64,000 nucleotides of DNA, taken from NCBI GenBank assembly GCA_021650895.1, contig CP091278.1, positions 1,517,659-1,581,658 of the forward strand, read 5' to 3'. This document shows positions 47,087-55,630 of this stretch, piece after piece (within the stretch, counting starts at the first letter, position 1; every line of letters starts with the position of its first letter). Made by a program: the position numbers and the translations under genes. The notes below the pieces were generated by a model, which did no database searches, was not told the origin of the DNA, and was given only the letters and a program-made list of their open reading frames with translations. Origin of the DNA: Candidatus Jettenia sp. GTDB lineage: Bacteria > Planctomycetota > Brocadiia > Brocadiales > Brocadiaceae.

Positions 47087-47587
47087 CTTTCACTGTCACC
47101 CCTCCGGGGTTTAAGGGTTTTTTTCTGTTTTTTGCTATAATCATGACATCCCTACGGGATTGGGTAGAGACGCAACATCTTGCGTCTCTACCATTGCAAC
47201 ATCGTGTATCTCTGCGTTTAACGTTGAGAAATTTTAATTCCGTAGGGCAACCCTTTAGGGTTGCCTGGCAAGGCTAAAGCCTCGCCCTACATCGGACTCC
47301 GTGAGTATTTCCATGGTAAACATTGGTCACTATACCGGAGAATATGTGATTTACAAAACTTCGTCTCTGTCATATGCTGTCTGGTTTCAATCATTAGTCA
47401 CTATAGTATTGTTTATTGCAGGGTAGCCAATTTACCGGAACCATTAGATCTGGCAATAACAATTACTTGCAAACAATAAATCATCAATGGTCATTGTTTC
47501 ATAGAATAGATTCGTTATAATATTACGATAATTGTTTGAAAAATGAAACTGATAGTAACATACAATAGTATAGGGGAGATTTTTGAA
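47087..47587. other. Intergenic region with palindromes
   Basis: After the possible terminator come a TATAATCATGACATCCC word (also at 8030-8046 with GACAGCCC), the GTAGAGACGCAA...TTGCGTCTCTAC palindrome (47164-47191), and the GTAGGGCAACCC...CTCGCCCTAC pair (47242-47293). The last 250 bases show nothing and probably carry the promoter of the TPR gene. Confidence 0.55.
47098..47124 (+). terminator. Possible terminator after the SBBP gene
   Basis: A short ACCCC-TCC-GGGGT hairpin is followed by TTAAGGG and seven T residues, 12 bases after the stop codon. The stem is short and resembles the CCCCTTCGGGG words scattered in this genome, so it could be a repeat. Confidence 0.4.
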
Positions 47588-48442
47588 ATGATTATGGTAG
47601 TAAACAGTATGAAACGTCTTTGCCTCTGGGGAGTGAAAGCCTTTTTTGTGTTGGTTCTGTTTGGCGCTTGCGCTTTGCCTGCATATACCCAGGAAAATGT
47701 GTGGAAGGAACTCAATGATAAAGCCACCTCGCTTTTACAAAAAAAGAGATATGCAGATGGAATAAAGGCAGGTGAAGAGGCATTAAAGATAGCGAAAAAT
47801 ACCTTTCCTCCCGGCAACACCCGTATTGCTGATTCAATGAACTTGCTGGGGATACTGTACAGAACCTATGGCAGATATGACGAAGCCGGTCCTCTCTTTA
47901 ACCAGGCGCTCAATATTTACAAAGAATCGTTAGGCCCAAATCATCCCCATGTTGCTAACGTATTGCATGAGCTTGCGGAAATGTATCTCCTTCAGGATAA
48001 ATATGCTGAAGCCGAGCCCCTTTACAAACAGTCTCTTGTCATATACGAGAATGCGTTTGGTCTGGATCATTCCAGTGTTGTTGATGCCCTGAACAGATTG
48101 GGAGATCTTTACCAGGACCAGGAGAAATATGCTGAAGCGATACCGTTCTATAAAAGGGCCCTGGCCATCGAAGAAAAAACGCTCGGTTCAGACCACCCCA
48201 ACCTTGCCTCTTCAATGAACAATCTAGCAACGCTTTATTACTACGAGGGTGACAACACCATGGCTGAGTCCCTTTATAAAAAGGCGCTTAAAATCTATAA
48301 AAAAGAATATGGCAAAGACCACCCCTTAATTGCAACTATATTAGAAAAAATGGCAGAATTTTATGAGGGTACCGGAAGGAAGAACAAAGCGAAACAATTA
48401 ACACAAAGGGCAAAAAAGATTTATTCAAATTATCAGAGATAA
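47588..48442 (+). CDS. Exported tetratricopeptide repeat protein (kinesin-light-chain-like TPR)
   Basis: This is 284 residues from ATG 47588, chosen because GGGGAG precedes it and a signal peptide follows (hydrophobic stretch ending ALPAYTQ). An in-frame ATG at 47543 would add a leader of 15 residues. It contains about five 42-residue TPR units of the KLC type, each with the pattern LGPNHPHVA...LAEMYLLQDKYAEAEPLYKQ and SLVIYENAFGLDHSSV. Such repeats bind proteins or peptides; here it is probably periplasmic. No enzyme domain. It converges on the deaminase gene. Confidence 0.85.
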   Translation: MIMVVNSMKRLCLWGVKAFFVLVLFGACALPAYTQENVWKELNDKATSLLQKKRYADGIKAGEEALKIAKNTFPPGNTRIADSMNLLGILYRTYGRYDEAGPLFNQALNIYKESLGPNHPHVANVLHELAEMYLLQDKYAEAEPLYKQSLVIYENAFGLDHSSVVDALNRLGDLYQDQEKYAEAIPFYKRALAIEEKTLGSDHPNLASSMNNLATLYYYEGDNTMAESLYKKALKIYKKEYGKDHPLIATILEKMAEFYEGTGRKNKAKQLTQRAKKIYSNYQR

Positions 48443-48524
48443 AAGTATCGACGGAAGAATTTGTTGATATTCAAAAAACAAAAGATTTCGGATTTCGGGA
48501 TTCGAATTTAGAATTTAAACACTT

Positions 48525-48556
48525 CGACATATCGGCAAGGTTTTGTCGATATGTCG
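48525..48556. other. Perfect inverted repeat between convergent genes
   Basis: CGACATATCG and CGATATGTCG are separated by 12 bases. The repeat lies between the ends of the TPR gene and the deaminase gene, so it may act as a bidirectional stop signal or be a protein-binding site. There is no T-run, and the stem is not GC-rich. Confidence 0.35.
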
Positions 48557-48569
48557 AGGCGCCAGGCAT

Positions 48570-49007
48570 CTATCTGCCAATATCTTCATTCCAAAGCTCC
48601 GGATGCTCATTGATGAACTTTCTCATGAGTTGCCAACACTCCTGATTATCGATGACGATGGTCTGTACTCCACGGGACTGCAGGTAATCCTCCGGTCCCA
48701 GAAAAGTACGGTTCTCTCCAATAACGACCTTTGGAATTCCGTACAGCAGTACAGCGCCGCTGCACATATCACAAGGTGACAGTGTGGAGTACAAAGTTCC
48801 CCGGCGATAATCGGATGCTTTAAGACGACCAGCATTCTCCAGACAATCCATCTCAGCGTGCAACACCGCACTCCCCTTTTGTACACGCCGGTTGTGCCCT
48901 CGGCCAACAATCTGTCCATCAATCACCAGTACTGACCCGATCGGAATACCGCCTTCGGTCAGTCCCTTTTTCGCTTCTTCAATTGCTGCTTCAAGAAATT
49001 CATCCAT
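48570..49007 (-). CDS. Cytosine deaminase-like zinc nucleoside/base deaminase
   Basis: This is 145 residues of the cytidine-deaminase fold. Zinc motifs are complete: LHAEMDCL (HAE) and LSPCDMCSGAVLLYGIPKVV (PCxxC). LTEGGIPIGSVLVIDGQIVG near the start and NRTFLGPEDYLQSRGVQTIV near the end most resemble the yeast-type small cytosine deaminase (Fcy1), although guanine or tRNA adenosine deaminases are related. The reaction would be hydrolytic deamination in the cytoplasm. GGAG is eight bases before the ATG. Confidence 0.88.
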   Translation of the reverse strand: MDEFLEAAIEEAKKGLTEGGIPIGSVLVIDGQIVGRGHNRRVQKGSAVLHAEMDCLENAGRLKASDYRRGTLYSTLSPCDMCSGAVLLYGIPKVVIGENRTFLGPEDYLQSRGVQTIVIDNQECWQLMRKFINEHPELWNEDIGR

Positions 49008-49069
49008 ACCTTTTTCTCCATATAAGTATCTAAAATTATTGTTTGCTTTTTAGAAGAAAGACTATTTCT

Positions 49070-49366
49070 TCAACGGCTTTTTTTAGTTACCGAATTACAA
49101 TCCACGACTGATTCTTTTGTAAAAATCGCATATTCAGTGTTGCCTATTTTTACAAAAGTGTTAGGGATGTAACGTCTAAGCTTTATTGCTTTTTTAACTT
49201 GCGAGGTTGCGTTAACCAGGATCAGGCATTTGTCTTTTAGGGGGATTTTATTTACAACTATAAGATAATGTGATTCCATATTGTTAAAGCTTTTTTCTGT
49301 GAAGGAGTAGACAGAGCCTGGTTGTATATATTGTAGACTTGATTTGTATATCTGGCGGGATATCAA
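49070..49366 (-). CDS. Small hypothetical protein, second gene of a disrupted pair
   Basis: This is 98 residues: YIQPGSVYSFTEKSFNNMES, HYLIVVNKIPLKDKCLILVN, AIKLRRYIPNTFVKI, YAIFTKESVVDCNSV. The order of short beta strands loosely resembles PemK/MazF-like small barrels, but no catalytic signature can be claimed. Its ATG overlaps the stop of the upstream small gene (ATGA, 49363-49366), an arrangement common in toxin-antitoxin pairs. That upstream gene is broken by MITE C, so expression of this one may be impaired. Confidence 0.6.
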   Translation of the reverse strand: MISRQIYKSSLQYIQPGSVYSFTEKSFNNMESHYLIVVNKIPLKDKCLILVNATSQVKKAIKLRRYIPNTFVKIGNTEYAIFTKESVVDCNSVTKKSR

Positions 49367-49813
49367 TCAGGGATTTGCTCCCATTGGTTTTTCAGTTCCA
49401 TTTGTTCTTTTATATAATGCAACATTTCTTCTTTGTCATCAGCATCCATAACAAATAAGTCTTTACCTTCTATAGCATCCAATAGATGAAAACCGAACAA
49501 AATGTGGTGCATGAGTCTTTGGTTGTATGCTGGTATAGGGAACGTTACGGAATCTCTAAACATATCATTATGAGGGTTTTTTCCGAAGCAATCTCTTCTG
49601 AAACTTGTAAAGGATTGCTTCGGACAAGACCCTCGCAATGACTGGCGGGATGGTCTTGCCTCTGTTGAGGATATGTTCGGTTTCATCATTGAAGTACTAT
49701 AATAGGGCTGAATGCTTGCTTCCAAGCATTGCATCCTTAAAGAAATCTTTGTAATCATCCCGATTGTTCAATTTTGTAGACAGTCCTACCGTCCTACCTG
49801 GATTAATTTCAGG
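49363..49813 (-). pseudogene. Small gene interrupted by MITE C copy 2
   Basis: On the minus strand, codons reading STKLNNRDDYKDFFKDAMLG and then SKHSALL run into a stop at the MITE edge, while the frame after the MITE reads EGKDLFVMDADDKEEMLHY and ends QWEQIPD. Deleting the element 49473-49699 together with one TA duplication joins ALL directly to EGKD in the same frame, giving a small acidic protein of about 60-75 residues. The start is uncertain: TTG at 49771 is possible, since no ATG fits and a stop lies at 49814. The family is unknown. It is coupled to the 98-residue gene by an ATGA overlap; acidic first gene plus small second gene is compatible with an antitoxin role, but this is a guess. 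Confidence 0.65.
49473..49699. repeat. MITE-like element C, copy 2 (227 bp)
   Basis: The ends are TAGCATCCAATAGATGAAAA and, inverted, TAGTACTTCAATGATGAAAC, flanked by TA on both sides (49471-49472, 49700-49701). It has the same orientation as copy 1 and the same internal GAAGCAATCTC palindrome. It interrupts a small gene. Confidence 0.88.
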
Positions 49814-49890
49814 CTATTCAAGTAATGAAAAAGTATAATTAAGTGTGGTGTTCCAGAAATTGCCTTGCCGAACAGAATGCACAAAGACGA

Positions 49891-52800
49891 TTATTTCTCA
49901 TGTGCAATTTCATCCGCTATCAATTCTGCTTGTTTCAATACCGTTTCAGTTGCCAGCATTTGCATGTCTGGCGGATAACCGTATTGTCGCAATACTCTTT
50001 TTACAATCACTTTCAATTTAGCCTTTACACTTTCCTTGATTGTCCAGTCTATTGACGCATTTTCTCTTACCTTTTCAAACAAGACAACGGCTAACTCCCG
50101 CAATTTGTCCTTTGCCATTACTTGTCGCGCACTTTCATTATTGGCGATTGCCGTATAAAAAGCATATTCGTAATCTGACATTCCCATTTCCTGAGGTTCT
50201 TTATCCATTTCCTTGATTTCTTTACTCAGTTTAATAAGTTCTTCAATAACCTCTGCTGCCGTTAGAATTTTATTGTGATATTTCTTGATGGAATTCTCAA
50301 GCATCTCCATGAACGACTTACCCTGTATCAAATTTTTCTTAATTCGCGCCTTGATTTCGTCATTCAAAAGTTTCTTGAGAACCTCAAGGGCAATATTCTT
50401 ATGCTCCATGTTTTGAACTTCGAGAAGAAAATCCTCGGAAAGAATAGATATATCCGGTTTCTTAATGCCTGCTGCATCAAAAACGTCTATGACCTGCTCT
50501 GTAACAAGCGCCTTATCTATGACTTGCCGTATCGCCGTTTCTAGACCCTCACCCCCGCCTCTCCCAAAGGGAGAGGAGCTATCGAATTTTGCCAGCCGGG
50601 ATTTGACAGCCTGAAAAAACGCGACCTCATCCTTAACATCCATTGCCTGTTCATGCGGGATCGCAATTGAAAAGGCCTGTGAAAGTGCCGTTACTTCATC
50701 AATAAACCTCTTTTTCCCGTTATCTAATCCAAGAATATGATCTTCAGCAGCAAGAATAAGAGACAGCTTTTTGCCTGTGCCGGCTTCAAAGTATTCCTCA
50801 TAAGCAAATGAATGAAACATCTGTGAAACAATTTCAAGCTTTTCAAGCATAAGTTGAACAGCTTTTTCCTGTGCGACAGCCGGGTCACCCTTACCGCCAC
50901 TATCCGAGTAGAAAGACAACGCTTTTTTAAGGTCAGCGGCAATACCGAGATAATCAACAATAAGACCGCCGGTCTTATCTTTATACACACGGTTTACACG
51001 TGCAATTGCCTGCATCAGGTTATGACCCCTCATCGGCTTATCAATGTAAAGGGTATGCAGACAGGGCACATCAAAACCGGTAAGCCACATATCCCTGACG
51101 ATAACAAGTTTGAGTTCATCTTCCGGGTTTTTCATCCTGTCGGCTAAAGTCCTCCGCTGTTCTTTTGTCGTGTGGTGTTTTGAAATTTCCGGGCCATCGG
51201 ATGAAGCGGAGGTCATAACCACTTTTATAACGCCCTTTCGCAAGTCGTCATTATGCCACTGAGGCCGTATTTTTATTATTTCCGCATAAAGTTCGGCGGC
51301 AATCCGGCGCGACATGGTGACAACCATGCCCTTGCCTTCGAATACCTCCTGCCGAAGTTCGAAATGGCTAACAACGTCCTGCGCAACCTGCCGTATCCTG
51401 TCTGCGCTCCCGATAAGGGCTTCAAGCTGTGTCCATTTTGCCAAACCCTCTCTTCCAATGGTGATACCACCCTCTCTTTTATCTCTCCCAATGGTGGAAC
51501 CACCCTCTCTTCCGTCTCTCCCAAAGGGAGAGAAACTATCATCTTCTTCCTCTAGCCATGTGCATGCATCCTCCTCTCCCTCTGGGAGAGGCCGGGAGAG
51601 GGTTTCATCAAAAGATGAAATCAGTTTTCTTCCTTCTTCGCTCAAGGTGATTTTTGCCAGGCGGCTTTCGTAGTAAATCCGCACCGTTGCACCATCGGTC
51701 ACGGCCTGCAATATATCGTAGACGTCAACGTAATTTCCGAATACAGCAGGGGTGTTGACGTCGGTATTCTCAATCGGCGTACCGGTAAACCCAAGGTAGG
51801 TAGCATTCGGCAGGGCATCCCGTAAGTATTTAGCAAAACCATAAACAATCCTCTTACCGACAACGTTTCCATTTTTGTCTTTTGCATCTATGGTTTTAGC
51901 ATTAAAACCATATTGCGTGCGGTGGGCTTCGTCGGCAATAACAACGATGTTCTTTCTGTCTGAAAGCCTTTCGTAAACATTGCCTTCATCCGCCCGCTCG
52001 ATTCCACGCGCAGGCGGGTCGGGTTGGAATTTCTGAATAGTGGTGAAAACAATGCCGCCGGAAGCAACCTTCAGGAGTTCTTTCAAATGCTCCCGGTTTT
52101 CAGCCTGCACCGGCTCCTGACGCAGGAGTTGTTTTGAAGAGGCGAACGTATCAAAAAGCTGGTCGTCCAAATCGTTTCTGTCGGTAATGACCAATATTGT
52201 GGGGTTGTCCATTGCAAGGACAATTTTCCCCGTATAAAAGACCATGGAAAGAGATTTACCGCTGCCCTGTGTATGCCAGACAACACCGCCTTTCCTGTCA
52301 CCAACGGGCTGTGATTCAGTACTGGGCAATCCGTAGCTTGCCGGCGATTCTATAACCTCCGGTTCGGCGGGTTTTGTGGAAGCGTAGCCTGATGCCCTCA
52401 GCGTTGATTCGACGGCACGGTTGACTGCATAATACTGGTGATATGCTGCAAGTTTTTTGATGGTAGTAATGGTCGTTATACCACCACCCTCTCTTCCGTC
52501 TCTCCCAGAGGGAGAGAGACTTTCGACGATGACCTTCAGCACGTTTTCGGTATACTCAATCAATTCAGCATTGCTGAATCGCAATACCTTGTTACCCAGG
52601 CTTTTCAGATACTTATCTCTTATTTCATCTTTTTTCCTTTGTTCCGAAGTGTTATGAACTTTACCGTCAAATTCAATAATTAATCTTTCTGAATGGCAAT
52701 AAAAATCAACAATATAGTGTCCTATCTGGTGTTGGCGTCTGAATTTTAGTCCCAAGAACCCTTTATTTCTAACCAGTTCCCAGAAAATCTCCTCTGCCTT

Positions 52801-53691
52801 CGTTTGATTCTTCCGCAATTCCCTAACTTGATTTATCATCCCCATAAAATACATCCCACCCCGATAATGCCCTCCCTCCCTTTGGGAGGGACTGAGGGAG
52901 GGTTGTTTTTGAACAGCCTTTCGTTCAAAAACAATAAAGTGGCGTATAAGGTCTAAAAGCGTATTCCTACAAAGCATACCTTTTATAAGTGTTTCCAACT
53001 GGCCGATGAGCGGCGAGGCTTCGATCTTGCCGTCCGCTGTCTTCCATGCCATGAAACGGCTGAAGCCAGCGGAAATGGTCCCAGCCCTTGCCTCCAGCCC
53101 ATCTGAAATAACGATGAAACCGCTGTATGCAAACAATTTGGGAATTGTCTGCTTATAGGTTTGTATCTGCTGAAAGGCGGAATGAATGGTAGCATTTTCA
53201 TCGGCAGGGTTTTTTAGCTCGATAATTACCAATGGCAATCCATTCACAAAAAGTACAACATCAGGCCTTTTATTGATGTGGTTCTCAATTACCGTATACT
53301 GATTCAACACCAAAAAGTCGTTGTTATCCGGGGCGCTGAAATCAATAAGCCATACGAGGTCGCCGCGGCTGTTACCGTCTTTTTGGTAACTTACCTTAAC
53401 GCCTTCGGTAAGCATCCGGTGAAATGTTTCGTTATTTGATATAAGTTCGGGCGAATTAAGGCGAAGCAGTTGTTTTACCGCATCTTCCCGCGCATCTGCA
53501 GGGATGTTCGGATTGATACGAGCCACGGCAGTAGTAAGCCGCTCAATGAGCAGGATATCCTCAAAAGACTGGCGTTCAGGTGTCTGGCCATCGGGCGCGA
53601 TATCAGTACCATAGAGGTATTGGTATCCGGATTTTTCAAGAAGTTCAATGGCGAATTGCTCGATGGAGGATTCAGTGAATTTATTATTCAT
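49891..53691 (-). CDS. hsdR: Type I restriction enzyme R subunit with inserted DUF559 domain
   Basis: This is 1266 residues. The N-terminal nuclease has Asp143 in RPDVVLF and Glu158-Lys160 in VIIELK. The motor has Walker A WHTQGSGKS (about 472-480), IADEAHRTQ (about 586-593), the FTGTPI motif, and later SF2 motifs including GFDVPCLHTLYIDKP and IARVNRVYK, followed by a helical C-terminal domain. Between FIVFERK (to 259) and TIKKLAAYHQYYAVN (410 on), where HsdR proteins are normally continuous, about 147 extra residues hold a complete DUF559 endonuclease domain (283-391). Further repeat-coded peptides (SPFGRDGREGG type) lie near 735-765 and 1045. HsdR drives ATP-dependent translocation and cleavage with HsdM and HsdS. 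It starts one base after the DUF3732 gene. Confidence 0.95.
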   Translation of the reverse strand: MNNKFTESSIEQFAIELLEKSGYQYLYGTDIAPDGQTPERQSFEDILLIERLTTAVARINPNIPADAREDAVKQLLRLNSPELISNNETFHRMLTEGVKVSYQKDGNSRGDLVWLIDFSAPDNNDFLVLNQYTVIENHINKRPDVVLFVNGLPLVIIELKNPADENATIHSAFQQIQTYKQTIPKLFAYSGFIVISDGLEARAGTISAGFSRFMAWKTADGKIEASPLIGQLETLIKGMLCRNTLLDLIRHFIVFERKAVQKQPSLSPSQREGGHYRGGMYFMGMINQVRELRKNQTKAEEIFWELVRNKGFLGLKFRRQHQIGHYIVDFYCHSERLIIEFDGKVHNTSEQRKKDEIRDKYLKSLGNKVLRFSNAELIEYTENVLKVIVESLSPSGRDGREGGGITTITTIKKLAAYHQYYAVNRAVESTLRASGYASTKPAEPEVIESPASYGLPSTESQPVGDRKGGVVWHTQGSGKSLSMVFYTGKIVLAMDNPTILVITDRNDLDDQLFDTFASSKQLLRQEPVQAENREHLKELLKVASGGIVFTTIQKFQPDPPARGIERADEGNVYERLSDRKNIVVIADEAHRTQYGFNAKTIDAKDKNGNVVGKRIVYGFAKYLRDALPNATYLGFTGTPIENTDVNTPAVFGNYVDVYDILQAVTDGATVRIYYESRLAKITLSEEGRKLISSFDETLSRPLPEGEEDACTWLEEEDDSFSPFGRDGREGGSTIGRDKREGGITIGREGLAKWTQLEALIGSADRIRQVAQDVVSHFELRQEVFEGKGMVVTMSRRIAAELYAEIIKIRPQWHNDDLRKGVIKVVMTSASSDGPEISKHHTTKEQRRTLADRMKNPEDELKLVIVRDMWLTGFDVPCLHTLYIDKPMRGHNLMQAIARVNRVYKDKTGGLIVDYLGIAADLKKALSFYSDSGGKGDPAVAQEKAVQLMLEKLEIVSQMFHSFAYEEYFEAGTGKKLSLILAAEDHILGLDNGKKRFIDEVTALSQAFSIAIPHEQAMDVKDEVAFFQAVKSRLAKFDSSSPFGRGGGEGLETAIRQVIDKALVTEQVIDVFDAAGIKKPDISILSEDFLLEVQNMEHKNIALEVLKKLLNDEIKARIKKNLIQGKSFMEMLENSIKKYHNKILTAAEVIEELIKLSKEIKEMDKEPQEMGMSDYEYAFYTAIANNESARQVMAKDKLRELAVVLFEKVRENASIDWTIKESVKAKLKVIVKRVLRQYGYPPDMQMLATETVLKQAELIADEIAHEK
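52471..52911 (-). mobile_element. DUF559 endonuclease cassette inserted in hsdR
   Basis: This in-frame insertion encodes MINQVRELRKNQTKAEEIFW, FRRQHQIGHYIVDFYCHSER and LIIEFDGKVHNTSEQ, the standard DUF559 (Vsr-like PD-(D/E)XK) pattern. It is bordered by palindromic repeats: CCCTCCCTTTGGGAGGGACT on one side (52871-52890) and TCTCTCCCAGAGGGAGAGA (52498-52516) on the other. Free-standing DUF559 genes are common; here one seems to have landed inside hsdR without breaking the frame. Confidence 0.75.
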
Positions 53692-53692
53692 A

Positions 53693-55630
53693 TTACATCT
53701 CTATCCATTCTATTGGAACAAGCTTTTGTGCTCCATCCCACCATTTTTCACAGACTAAGACTTGATACCATTCTTCACTAATATCGGCGTGATCAGTAAT
53801 GATAACTTGAAAATTCTTCGTTTCGGCAGCGATTAGCTGAAACATCCGGATAACCGATTGGCGATCAGGGTTTGTTGTTTCTGTTTCCCGCCGTATCGTT
53901 TCGGCAGAGGTATCAGGTGGGAAATATGCCTGTGAAGGTTGGTCAAGAAACAGGAACTGCGGAACTGGTCTCTGTTTTTTCACAAACCAATTGTGGAGCG
54001 CTAAGTGCGTCACCAAATGAAGGCCAACCCATGTTTCTCCGCTACCCATTTTCGGCATAGGTATTGGGCCGTCTTCGGTATCTGCAACAATAGTTAGTTT
54101 TTTCAAATCCAGACGCATTGGAGAATCGGAATGCTCAATTCCTAGCTCTTTAGCTAACGCCGTTATCTGTGCTGAAATAAGTGAGAGTGTGGACTCTAAC
54201 CGCTCGGAGAGGATATCGTCATCCAGCAGTGCCTCAATGTTGACGATCTGAGTTGCTAGTTTTTCAGCCTCAAGCTTGTCCTCAGATACGTCAATTCCTC
54301 CTACCGGCATATTTTCCAGATAGAGGCTGAGGCGACCTTTTATAAGCGCTCGCTTTGAGCTCTGATCGCGCAGATGTGACAGGTGTTCGTTCGTTTTCTG
54401 GAGGGAAAGAATCGAAAACTTGAGTTCATCAAGCTCCTTTTTAATATTAGCCAATCGCTCCTCAGCAGCCATGATCATAGCATCCAGATGAGGAGTATCA
54501 CTCGTAACAGCTTGAAGCTGCGAATCAATATCTGTCAGTGATGATCTGATGGCCTCAACAGATGGGATATTGCTCGCTAAGGATGATGAGCACAGCGGGC
54601 AGGTGCTTGAATCACCGGTGTGACTAAAGATGCTTATTGTTTCCAGTCTCGATTTCTGTTCAGTCATTTCTGAACCGAAACCATTCAATGAGCGCTTCAG
54701 ATCCTTTAAGGATTGAAGTCCAGTAATGGCAGCCCTGTAGGTGTCCCGAATTTTCTGCTGTTTATCCAGCAGGTCATTAAGTATGCATACGTTTGGCTCA
54801 TTCAGATCGTTATCTATGTTTTTCGCAAGTGCTGCTTCAATTAACCTTCGAACCAGTTCCCATGAGGCTTGAAGAGGCTCTTCCTTTGGAATCAAGTCAA
54901 CGCTCTTTGCTTCATTGATGAGAGCGAATGCCCGCTCGAAATTGTCTCCTTTAATTCGCTCGCGTTCGGAGATTCTCAACTCAATTTGCTTTAACTTTCG
55001 TTTTAGCTTTCTCCATTCCTCTTTGTTCTGGATGTAATCATCAGTTATTGCACCTAGAAAGAATGGCAGATAATCCTTAATGCTTTGTGGAATGAATGGC
55101 TCTCCTTGGCGATGAAAAAGGAATTTCTGGTCATCAATTTCAGTTTGCTCCTGGAAACAATAAAAAAGTGCCTTTCCAATATCTGCTGTGCCGGTTTTTC
55201 GAGTTTGTCCCGGCTTCGGCTCATGTGCATATTCACTAATCCCGATGATCTGACTGAGGATTGAATTTAGCGTCTCCATGTTGGTATTTTTGATGAGAGC
55301 TTCCGCAACAGGAATATTGAGAGAAGTGCCGCGTTCAACATAAATATCTTCAGATGATTCTTTGCCTGGATTAGGGTTCCGCCTTGCGATAAAGATTTCA
55401 CCAGAAGATGTCTGCAGTTTTAAGCCATACCAAGAAACGTACTTGCGAATGACTCCAGCAGGCACATTGCATTCTCTTCGGCCTAGGCAATAATCAACAA
55501 TATGAATAAGTGCTGATTTTCCTGTTTTGGACTGTCCAGTAATTATATTGACTGCGTCTGGTTTAATTTCTATGAAACGTCTCTGTCCGTTTACTCCATA
55601 GACTATAATGTTCAAGATTTGAAATTTCAT
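53693..55630 (-). CDS. DUF3732 SMC-like ATPase of an ABC three-component system
   Basis: This is 645 residues. Walker A is GQSKTGKSALI (about 32-42). Long coiled-coil arms follow (about 200-300 and 380-480), meeting at a zinc-hook-like CPLC (about 344-347). The ABC signature equivalent is KMGSGETWVGLHLVTHLALH (about 525-544) and Walker B is QFLFLDQPSQAYFP (about 562-575), followed by IITDHAD. This is the DUF3732 family, the ATPase of the ABC-3C conflict systems described by comparative genomics (Aravind group). The ATG follows AGGAG and overlaps the middle-component stop (55627-55630). Confidence 0.9.
   Translation of the reverse strand: MKFQILNIIVYGVNGQRRFIEIKPDAVNIITGQSKTGKSALIHIVDYCLGRRECNVPAGVIRKYVSWYGLKLQTSSGEIFIARRNPNPGKESSEDIYVERGTSLNIPVAEALIKNTNMETLNSILSQIIGISEYAHEPKPGQTRKTGTADIGKALFYCFQEQTEIDDQKFLFHRQGEPFIPQSIKDYLPFFLGAITDDYIQNKEEWRKLKRKLKQIELRISERERIKGDNFERAFALINEAKSVDLIPKEEPLQASWELVRRLIEAALAKNIDNDLNEPNVCILNDLLDKQQKIRDTYRAAITGLQSLKDLKRSLNGFGSEMTEQKSRLETISIFSHTGDSSTCPLCSSSLASNIPSVEAIRSSLTDIDSQLQAVTSDTPHLDAMIMAAEERLANIKKELDELKFSILSLQKTNEHLSHLRDQSSKRALIKGRLSLYLENMPVGGIDVSEDKLEAEKLATQIVNIEALLDDDILSERLESTLSLISAQITALAKELGIEHSDSPMRLDLKKLTIVADTEDGPIPMPKMGSGETWVGLHLVTHLALHNWFVKKQRPVPQFLFLDQPSQAYFPPDTSAETIRRETETTNPDRQSVIRMFQLIAAETKNFQVIITDHADISEEWYQVLVCEKWWDGAQKLVPIEWIEM

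Noticed and set aside
51314-51673. Plus-strand Ser/Pro/Leu-rich frame inside hsdR
   Set aside because: It is an antisense shadow created by the in-frame palindromic repeats.
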